Below, in pieces: positions 31,925 through 38,148 of a DNA stretch of 38,148 bases. The stretch covers positions 1 through 38,148 of the forward strand of contig CALXWI010000009.1 in NCBI GenBank assembly GCA_944392325.1, given 5' to 3'. Position 1 is the stretch's first letter, and every line of letters begins with the position of its first letter. Below the pieces are notes generated by a model. It was not told where the DNA came from, searched no databases, and saw nothing but the letters and a program-made list of their open reading frames with translations. Source of the DNA: an uncultured Alphaproteobacteria bacterium. GTDB taxonomy: Bacteria; Pseudomonadota; Alphaproteobacteria; RF32; CAG-239. A program made the position numbers and the translations under genes.

Positions 31925-33385
31925 TTACCAACGGCCTCTACTTTCTTGATAAGTACCTTGGCAGTTATTGTATAAGCTTGTGTGATAGAATTTATGAGCA
32001 GAAGCTTCACAGTCTTCAGTAGTTTGGTCTTTTGCGTTGGTAGAGTATTTGAAATCTCCAGCATTTACTTGTTGATTATAATCATATTTTGTATCTTCGG
32101 TATTTCCGTTAACAACTCTAACTTTACGTACAAGTACAGAGGCAAAACCATAGGCGTAACTGGTCCATTTACATTTTCCAGGTACAGGTTGGTAATAATA
32201 AGTGCTTTTAATGGTTTGGGTGACAACGCATTCTGTATCACATTTGTAACAAATGGTAGAGTTAGAACTACCACAAGAGCATTGTTGGTTTTTAGTATCT
32301 AATTGTTTATAACCTTCAGGACATTTATTTTTTTGATATCCTTCAGGGCAGGCGTAGCTATGGGTATGTGTATTGCCACCTGATGAAGCGCCACTAGAAG
32401 TGTCACCTCCTGAAGATGATGAGCTGCTTGAGCTTCCAGATGATGAGCTACCAGAGCTGCTGCCAGATGAACTTCCTGAGCTACTACCAGATGAAGAGCT
32501 GGAGCTGCCGGATGAAGATGTAGCAGGGGTACATTTGTAGCATAAGTCGTATGATATTTCACCGCATTCACAGACTTTATTGGCGGTTCCGACAGAAATT
32601 TCATCAGCAGAGCAGGTTGCAGAACGGTATCCTGATGGGCAGGCATAACTATGAGTGTGTTTGTTTTCACAGGTATAGCAAGGTGTGCCGCATTCGGTAG
32701 TGGAAACTTGGACTTTATTTTGGGTAGCTGAGCAAGAAACGTTAGTAGAGCCGCTTGGACAAGCGTCTGAACAGCAAGTTTTGCAGGCAGAATATTTGGT
32801 TTCTCCGTTCCAGGTGCAAGATTGAGCTCCATTTTCAGGCCCGCATTCACAATTTTGAAAATAATCGGGGCATCGACAAGAACGGTATTTGCCATTGCAA
32901 GAAGGTCCTACGCCTTGTAAAGGGGAGGGGCATTCGACCAAATCAGGGTCGCAGATACATTTTTCAAAATACGTGTTGTCATAAGGGCAGTAATTAACCG
33001 GAACTTCAAGCTCTTTGCAGTCTTTTATGGTTTTGAGGTAGCCTTCAATGTCACAACGTTTAGGGTTGTCTATGCACCAGGCATCATTGGGGTCACAACC
33101 GCCAGAAGATGATGAACTAGAGCTAGAAGAAGATGAGCTACTGCCAGAGCTTCCGGGGGGAGGAGATACAGGGTCAAGGTCATCAGAATTTGAAAATTTG
33201 TTTCCCTGACAATCTCCGGTATCAGTTATAAAACAGACATTGGCTAAACGAAGTTGTTGCGCATGAGACGATTGGGTTATGCCAATGGTGCCATTAAGTT
33301 CATTAGGTATGAGGGTGACGGCCTCAACAGTTGGGATAATACCGAGGTAGGAGATTGAGATTAATAAATAGTTACGTATTTTCAT
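31925..33385 (-). CDS. Secreted cysteine-rich protein with long serine linkers, 486 aa
   Basis: This is a paralogue of the 22093-23403 product. A signal peptide (residues 1-22) leads to the box ANVCFITDTGDCQGNKF. There is no SEHR/APISLA segment here, unlike the two related genes. A poly-Ser linker is followed by a CPYD..YFEKCIC module, a CTWNGETKYSACKTCC segment and two copies of a unit beginning HTHSYACP with C..G.....C.KC. These are separated by a Ser/Gly linker of about 40 residues. The C-terminal part of about 90 residues differs and has few cysteines. Disulfide-rich surface or periplasmic location is likely. AGGAG precedes the ATG. Confidence 0.85.
   Translation of the reverse strand: MKIRNYLLISISYLGIIPTVEAVTLIPNELNGTIGITQSSHAQQLRLANVCFITDTGDCQGNKFSNSDDLDPVSPPPGSSGSSSSSSSSSSSSSGGCDPNDAWCIDNPKRCDIEGYLKTIKDCKELEVPVNYCPYDNTYFEKCICDPDLVECPSPLQGVGPSCNGKYRSCRCPDYFQNCECGPENGAQSCTWNGETKYSACKTCCSDACPSGSTNVSCSATQNKVQVSTTECGTPCYTCENKHTHSYACPSGYRSATCSADEISVGTANKVCECGEISYDLCYKCTPATSSSGSSSSSSGSSSGSSSGSSSGSSSSGSSSSSSSSGGDTSSGASSGGNTHTHSYACPEGYQKNKCPEGYKQLDTKNQQCSCGSSNSTICYKCDTECVVTQTIKSTYYYQPVPGKCKWTSYAYGFASVLVRKVRVVNGNTEDTKYDYNQQVNAGDFKYSTNAKDQTTEDCEASAHKFYHTSLYNNCQGTYQESRGRW
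32400..32520 (-). repeat. Degenerate serine-linker repeat
   Basis: Imperfect GAAGATGATGAG-type units, read on the minus strand as mixed serine codons with glycine, encode the linker (about residues 289-330). The DNA is degenerate rather than a pure microsatellite, so slippage is less likely. A shorter one lies at about 33100-33145. Confidence 0.6.
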
Positions 33386-33425
33386 TTTTTTGGGCTCCTA
33401 AATCTGTTTGTTATGTAATATATTA

Positions 33426-36400
33426 TTATTGGACAACTATTTTAGCAGAGGCGCTAGGATTTGTTAAATCTGAGCTGGAAACACAAGGACCTATGCTAAA
33501 GTCGCAATTATACCATCCTTTATAAACAGGATCGTCAGCGGGATAATGGTCAGCGCATTTTTGACTTGCTCTGTCGATTTCTTTTCCTTGGTCGTCGTAG
33601 ACAATAATGGTGTAATTTTTATTTGTATTAGCTACGGCCATAGAATCTAGGCATAGTACTGCATTAGGATGGGTATGGCAACCAGCAGTCCAGTTGGTGC
33701 GATTTCCTCCTCCAAATGACGAATACTGTCCATTAAATAAAATAATGTCATTGGATTGATATGTGAAACAAGCAGTAACTTTGCCATTATCTCCGCCGGA
33801 AGAAGAGCTGGAGGAGCCTGAGGTGCAAGAGCCGTTGTTCCATGTATATCCAGATTCACATCTACAAGCGGTATATTTACCATTACAATCAGCAGCTACA
33901 CCACCGATAATATGGTTGTAAGAGTTAGGTGTGCAGGTGTATTGGTAATGAGAACTACAGCTTTGTTGTGGGTCACAGGAGCCTGCGGCGGCATCCCAAG
34001 TATAACCTTTCCAACAACTGCATTCTTTGTATTTGCCGCCACATGCTGTACCTTTGCCGCCGGAAATCTTAGAGGGGTAGTCGTATTGGCATGTATATTT
34101 GTAAGAACTGTCGCAGTTGGCCTGACAGATACCATAGTATCCTTCCCAGGTATAGCCGGACATACAGGTACAAGCTTTGTATTTGCCGTCACACGCAGTA
34201 CCTTTGCCCCCAGAGATGTGGGTTGAAGATGAATAAGTGCAGGTGTATTTGTAAGTATAATCACATTCTTGTTCACAACTTCCACTGCCACTGTTCCAAG
34301 TGTAGCCGGAAGTGCATCTGCACATGGTGTATTTGCCACCACATGAAGAGCCGGAACCTCCAATAATGTGGTTGTAATAATTAGATGTGCAGGTGTATTG
34401 GTAATTGGAGCCACATTCTTGTCGACAAGCGCCATAAATGTCGTTCCAATTGTAGCCGGCCATACAGTTACATTTTTTGTATTTGCCGTTACAAGGAGTG
34501 CCTGATCCTCCTGAAATGTGGGTTGAAGAAGAATAGGTGCAAGTGTACATATAAGAGCTATCGCAGGTTGGGGTGTCTTCTTCACAGCCACCGTATATGC
34601 TGTTCCATGTATAGCCGGAATAGCATAGACATTTTTGGTATAAACCATTGCATGATGAACCTATAGCAGAGGCTTCATTGGGGCCATTACAGTTGTATTT
34701 GTAAGAGCTGTCACAGGTTGGGGTATCTTTTTCGCAAGTGCCGGTGTAGCTATTCCAAGTGTATCCAGATTTGCAGGTACATTTGGTATATTTACCACCA
34801 CAAGCGGTACCATAACCTCCAGAATAACCAGTCCCCGTGCAGGTGTATTTGTAAGAGCTACTACAGCTTGAGACATCAAGTACAGAGCGAAATTTAAAGT
34901 TTTTTTCAGTTGATGATGTAGAGTTGCTGTTGGCTATACTACTATTTAATTTATTGAATTGGGAATCGTCTGAAGCATTGGTGGAGTAGGTCCATACTAA
35001 ACGGAGGCCTCCGATGGACATATTGTTGTGATCTTGAAGTGTACTTGACCAATACCAGTTTAAACTAGTTCCTTCTTTACCCATTGTTGCTCCACCGGCG
35101 GTTTTTAAGGCATTGTTGATAAGGGTAATATTATCTCGAATTGAAGCCCAAACACCGGCGGCTGGCAAACACCAATTTTGACCACTGGGAGTGCCGGAAG
35201 GCCGATAATTATAGGCAGCGTAGACTCCGGGGAATGTACTGCTATTGCCGGCAGCAATAATTGCTGCTGTATTACCACAACTGTCAAAATCAGTTTGAGC
35301 TTTTTCCTCAGTATAGAATAAAGATAGTTTGATGTTAAATAATGGAACGTTTTCAGTACTCCAGTCTTTTCCGGTGCGGGTGCTATTTAATGCAATAATT
35401 TGCATATTGGAACCGTTTTTATAGGCAACAACACCTAAAGGTGTTTTACCACTTTCTTTGATGGAAGAGCAAGATTTGTCGCTGAAGTAGATGCAGCCGA
35501 TGTTGCATCCGGTACAATCTTTTATGCACTGTCCGTTTTTCCAGATGTAACCAGATTTACAGGTGCATGATTTGTATTTATTATTACAGGAATCTCCAGA
35601 CCCTCCGGTTTCATTAAGATTGGTACAAGTATATTTGTAAGATGTATCACAGGTTTTGGTACAAGTTCCATTTTTCCATTCATAACCGGAAGCACAAGTA
35701 CATTTAGTATATTTACCATTGCAAGCAGTGCCGGAACCTTTGGAGTAACCTGTGCCGGTGCAGGCATATTTATAAGTGGTGGGGCAAGTACAGGCATTTG
35801 AGCTCCAAGTATAAGGCGAAGTACAGGTGCAACGTTGATATTTGCCATTGCAAGCTGAACCATCGCCACCGCTGATGTGGGTGCTTGAGCTTTTGATACA
35901 ATCAAATTTATAAGCTGGGTCGCAACTAATATCACAGGTGCCGGTGGAGGCATTCCAGTTATATCCGGATTTGCAATTACAAGCTTTATATCTGCCGTCA
36001 CAGGCTGTACCTGAGCCGCCGTTTAGGTTGGCATTGCCATCATAACCGTCATCAACACAACGGTATTGATATGCGGTATCGCAGCTGGCTTTATATTTGG
36101 TGCCGGAGCAGCTGTTGCAACTAGAGCCTTTGACATAACCGGTTGGTAAATTGCTGTCAGTATAAGGATAGTCTGAACAGAGATTGCAACATTCTTTATA
36201 TAAACCGTTACAGGAATCTCCTTTGCCTTGTTGATCGTAGCCATCACAGCTCTTGTTATAGGCTGAATCGCAAGTGATTTTACAACTTTGGTGGCAATTG
36301 GCTGAGTAAGGGCAGATATCAACAGCTTCAGAACCTCCGGAGCAAGGGGTGCAATCATAGCCTTCTTCTTGACAGCGGTCTTCATCATCAAAATTCCAAC

Positions 36401-36770
36401 CTTCATCATTCTCTAAACCGGCACAATTTCCCGCATCGGTTATAAAGCAGACCGACGCAAACGGGCGCCGTTTGATCCGCTCGGTCACCGCCAGAGAGAT
36501 TGGGGCAGACAAGTCGCGATGCTCAGATAGAGTTTGCGGCCAATTGGAAGAGGAAAGATGTGGAGATGGGCTTTCGGCAACTAGGTGTGTGTGTGATTTT
36601 TGGTTACTCTTTGGTGAAAGAGTAACTGTATTGCAGATAGATGTAGATGTTGCCGAAGAGCCGGTATAACTAGGGAGGCTTGCTCCATTTAATGACGCAA
36701 ATGAAGTTTCTGCTCCTATAATGGTCAAACAGGTTGCAGATAACAGCAGAATAGTTCTGATATTCTTCAT
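33426..36770 (-). CDS. Large secreted protein with about twelve cysteine repeats, 1114 aa
   Basis: A signal peptide (residues 1-26) is followed by the in-frame repeat segment (TLSEHRDLSAPISLAV) and then the box ASVCFITDAGNCAGL. About twelve repeats of roughly 45 residues follow, of the form C.SSYKYTC......GGSGTAC.GKYK.C.C.SGYTW. Five precede and seven follow an inserted domain of about 210 residues. That domain has WCLPAAGVWASI and WYWSSTLQD, as in DUF1566-like domains. The C-terminus is a Ser linker and a domain of about 110 residues with four cysteines. AGGGG precedes the ATG. Probably surface or periplasmic; the binding partner is unknown. Confidence 0.85.
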   Translation of the reverse strand: MKNIRTILLLSATCLTIIGAETSFASLNGASLPSYTGSSATSTSICNTVTLSPKSNQKSHTHLVAESPSPHLSSSNWPQTLSEHRDLSAPISLAVTERIKRRPFASVCFITDAGNCAGLENDEGWNFDDEDRCQEEGYDCTPCSGGSEAVDICPYSANCHQSCKITCDSAYNKSCDGYDQQGKGDSCNGLYKECCNLCSDYPYTDSNLPTGYVKGSSCNSCSGTKYKASCDTAYQYRCVDDGYDGNANLNGGSGTACDGRYKACNCKSGYNWNASTGTCDISCDPAYKFDCIKSSSTHISGGDGSACNGKYQRCTCTSPYTWSSNACTCPTTYKYACTGTGYSKGSGTACNGKYTKCTCASGYEWKNGTCTKTCDTSYKYTCTNLNETGGSGDSCNNKYKSCTCKSGYIWKNGQCIKDCTGCNIGCIYFSDKSCSSIKESGKTPLGVVAYKNGSNMQIIALNSTRTGKDWSTENVPLFNIKLSLFYTEEKAQTDFDSCGNTAAIIAAGNSSTFPGVYAAYNYRPSGTPSGQNWCLPAAGVWASIRDNITLINNALKTAGGATMGKEGTSLNWYWSSTLQDHNNMSIGGLRLVWTYSTNASDDSQFNKLNSSIANSNSTSSTEKNFKFRSVLDVSSCSSSYKYTCTGTGYSGGYGTACGGKYTKCTCKSGYTWNSYTGTCEKDTPTCDSSYKYNCNGPNEASAIGSSCNGLYQKCLCYSGYTWNSIYGGCEEDTPTCDSSYMYTCTYSSSTHISGGSGTPCNGKYKKCNCMAGYNWNDIYGACRQECGSNYQYTCTSNYYNHIIGGSGSSCGGKYTMCRCTSGYTWNSGSGSCEQECDYTYKYTCTYSSSTHISGGKGTACDGKYKACTCMSGYTWEGYYGICQANCDSSYKYTCQYDYPSKISGGKGTACGGKYKECSCWKGYTWDAAAGSCDPQQSCSSHYQYTCTPNSYNHIIGGVAADCNGKYTACRCESGYTWNNGSCTSGSSSSSSGGDNGKVTACFTYQSNDIILFNGQYSSFGGGNRTNWTAGCHTHPNAVLCLDSMAVANTNKNYTIIVYDDQGKEIDRASQKCADHYPADDPVYKGWYNCDFSIGPCVSSSDLTNPSASAKIVVQ
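36455..36562 (-). repeat. In-gene copy of the SEHR/APISLA repeat with palindrome
   Basis: It contains the palindrome AAACGG-GCG-CCGTTT inside a 26-base match (36457-36482) to the intergenic 21732-21757. GCGATGCTCAGATAG and AATTGGAAGAGGAAAGA match the copy at about 23.1 kb. It is read in frame as part of the secreted protein. Confidence 0.75.
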
Positions 36771-36974
36771 AATACCACCCCTAATTATAGTTTATCTCCA
36801 CAGCTAATATAATAACAAATTTAAAAATGTTTGTAAATAGCTAATTTGAGGTTCGGGTGAAAATTATGACTAACGAACCCAAATAGGCGCGTCAGTGTTT
36901 AAAAAAACAGCAAATATAAAGGAGTTTTATGGAGAGATTAGCTCTGCATAATTGTGGATAATTGAAGATAAATA
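36771..36974. other. Intergenic region after ftsY, no gene called
   Basis: AT-rich spacer. On the plus strand AAAGGAG (36918-36924) precedes a ten-codon frame from ATG at 36929 to TAA at 36961, with no further gene on that strand to regulate. I see no convincing terminator or promoter. Confidence 0.4.
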
Positions 36975-37892
36975 TTACTGGAGATTAAGTATGTTGAGGG
37001 CGTAGTCATGGGCTGAGAAAGTGTCCAAGTCATCAATACCTTCGCCTACGCCGATGAAGTAAACCGGAAGCGGCGACTCTTCGGCAATGGCTATTAAAAT
37101 GCCGCCTTTGGCCGAACCGTCAAGTTTGGTGACAACTAAACCATCAACCGGACAGATGCTGCTAAAAGTTTTGACCTGGTCAAGCGCGTTTTGGCCGGTG
37201 GTGGCATCAATAGTGAGCAAGGTTTGGTGCGGGGCATCAGGGATAATTTTTTTGATGACTTTAGTGATTTTTTGGAGCTCGTCCATTAAGCCGGTTTTGT
37301 TTTGCAGGCGGCCGGCGGTATCAATGAAGACAACGTCGTCGCCTTGTTTGATGGCGGCTTGGAGCCCATCATAGCACAAGCCAGCAGCATCGCAGCCATT
37401 GGCTCCGCTGTAAACCCGAATCCGGTTGCGCTCGCCCCAGACTTTTAGTTGCTCAACCGCGGCAGCACGGAAAGTATCAGCCGCAATAAAGGAAATTTGC
37501 AAATTTTGGGCTTGCAGTTTGGCGGCGAGCTTGCCGATGGTGGTGGTTTTGCCGGCGCCGTTAACCCCAATCATTAAGACAACAAAAGGTTGGTGTCCCT
37601 TAATGGGTGGAAAGCTTTTTTCACATGGGGTGAGGATTTGCTCAATATCAGCGGCGAGTTCGGTTTTGATGTCTTCAGCTGAGCAGTCTTTGTTTAAGCG
37701 CCGCTTACTGAAGGAATTGATGATTTTGGTAGCGGCTTTGACGCCCATGTCGGCGCTGATGAGGACATCTTGCAAGTCATCCAGGGTTTGCGAATCGACC
37801 TTTTGTTTGGTGAAAATATCGCTAATGCCGGTAGTGAGTTTGCCGGAGGATTTTTGCAGGCCTTGTTTGAGCTTTTGGAAAAAGTTAGTCAT
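36975..37892 (-). CDS. ftsY: FtsY, signal recognition particle receptor
   Basis: FtsY is the membrane-associated GTPase that receives SRP-bound ribosomes for co-translational protein insertion. The NG domain is complete: N domain at residues about 1-95, P-loop GVNGAGKTT at 109-117, the DTFRAAAVEQL motif at 139-149, DTAGR at 191-195, TKLDGSAKGG at 255-264. The acidic A domain found in E. coli is absent, as is common in Alphaproteobacteria. I start at ATG 37892 (305 aa), with AAGGAG upstream. The open frame extends 18 codons further inside mtaB. It overlaps the mtaB stop by eight bases. Confidence 0.96.
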   Translation of the reverse strand: MTNFFQKLKQGLQKSSGKLTTGISDIFTKQKVDSQTLDDLQDVLISADMGVKAATKIINSFSKRRLNKDCSAEDIKTELAADIEQILTPCEKSFPPIKGHQPFVVLMIGVNGAGKTTTIGKLAAKLQAQNLQISFIAADTFRAAAVEQLKVWGERNRIRVYSGANGCDAAGLCYDGLQAAIKQGDDVVFIDTAGRLQNKTGLMDELQKITKVIKKIIPDAPHQTLLTIDATTGQNALDQVKTFSSICPVDGLVVTKLDGSAKGGILIAIAEESPLPVYFIGVGEGIDDLDTFSAHDYALNILNLQ

Positions 37893-38148
37893 CAATATTT
37901 TCTCCTTGTTCACGGAGGAGTTTGGCGCGTTGTTTGCGGATTTCAACCGGAACTTGGGGCATTAAAGCGGCAGGAGTTCCGGGGCGCTCAGAATAGGGGA
38001 ATACGTGTAATTTGTTAATGCCGGCTTCGTGGACGAGGCGGACGGTGTTGCTGAAGGCGTCATCGGTTTCGGTCGGGAAGCCGCAGATAAAGTCGGCGCC
38101 GAAAGTGGCCTCGGGGCGCTTTTGGCGAATCCGCTGGCAGAGAGAGAT
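37885..38148 (-). CDS. mtaB: MtaB-like tRNA methylthiotransferase, C-terminal part (open at the window edge)
   Basis: MtaB is a radical-SAM methylthiotransferase that modifies t6A37 in tRNA. The visible 87 codons read RPEATFGADFICGFPTETDD, then KLHVFPYSERPGTPAALMPQ and RKQRAKLLREQ, which match the end of the radical-SAM domain. The frame stops at 37885-37887 soon after, so the usual C-terminal TRAM-like portion is missing or very short. The stop lies eight bases into ftsY, indicating translational coupling. The start and the N-terminal two-thirds lie outside the window. Confidence 0.85.
   Translation of the reverse strand: MSLCQRIRQKRPEATFGADFICGFPTETDDAFSNTVRLVHEAGINKLHVFPYSERPGTPAALMPQVPVEIRKQRAKLLREQGENIDD

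Noticed and set aside
32299..32895. Overlapping open frames inside the cysteine-rich genes
   Set aside because: They are shadows caused by the repetitive base composition, with no start signals or domain sense.
36929..36961. Ten-codon leader-like frame with a good ribosome-binding site
   Set aside because: No gene follows on the same strand and no attenuator is visible, so a chance match is more likely.

Overview
The window looks like chromosome from a host-associated alphaproteobacterium of moderate-to-low GC, probably one of the poorly characterised gut lineages. This is an inference from overall gene content: a Tol system, a long AsmA protein, FtsY, a YdcH-like small protein and TTG starts, together with several serine-linker, cysteine-rich secreted proteins. 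No 16S rRNA gene is present, so the assignment is not firm.

Layout. 1-590: a purine-rich, apparently non-coding stretch with imperfect repeats. 0.6-2.7 kb: three unrecognised genes on the minus strand, two of them similar at the N-terminus. 2.9-5.2 kb: tolB, a small membrane protein and ruvX. 5.2-12.4 kb: a long minus-strand run reading cdd, punA, deoC, deoA, deoB, pgeF, djlA and an AmpD/AmiD-type amidase. Its first six genes form a compact nucleoside-salvage operon that takes nucleosides to bases plus (deoxy)ribose 5-phosphate and on to acetaldehyde and glyceraldehyde 3-phosphate. 12.5-17.6 kb (plus strand): a very long AsmA-family protein and a divergent GalU-like nucleotidyltransferase. 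17.7-18.4 kb: an unknown coiled-coil protein. 18.5-21.6 kb: a MacA/MacB-type tripartite exporter whose ATPase and permease are separate genes. 21.6-23.9 kb: a repeat-filled intergenic region and two cysteine-rich secreted proteins. 24.0-27.2 kb: a YdcH-like protein, TspO, an isoprenylcysteine-methyltransferase-like membrane protein, and a DUF805 protein with a pilin-like C-terminal domain. 27.2-28.3 kb: about 1 kb of tandem hairpin/terminator repeats ending in tRNA-Leu(CAG). 28.3-31.8 kb: xseA, an M23 peptidase, a single-domain response regulator and uppP as one operon. 31.9-36.8 kb: two more cysteine-rich secreted proteins, one of 1114 residues with about twelve repeats. 36.9-38.1 kb: ftsY and the end of mtaB.

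The most unusual material is of two kinds. First, a repeat family occurs both between genes and in frame inside two of the cysteine-rich protein genes, while the paralogue at 31.9-33.4 kb lacks it. This recalls the protein-inserting palindromic elements of Rickettsia. Second, the array beside tRNA-Leu contains units that keep the same two-stem architecture although the stem sequences differ, and it includes a 267-bp near-perfect duplication and a second copy of the tRNA 3' end. The four cysteine-rich secreted proteins share a module and probably form a lineage-specific surface or periplasmic family.
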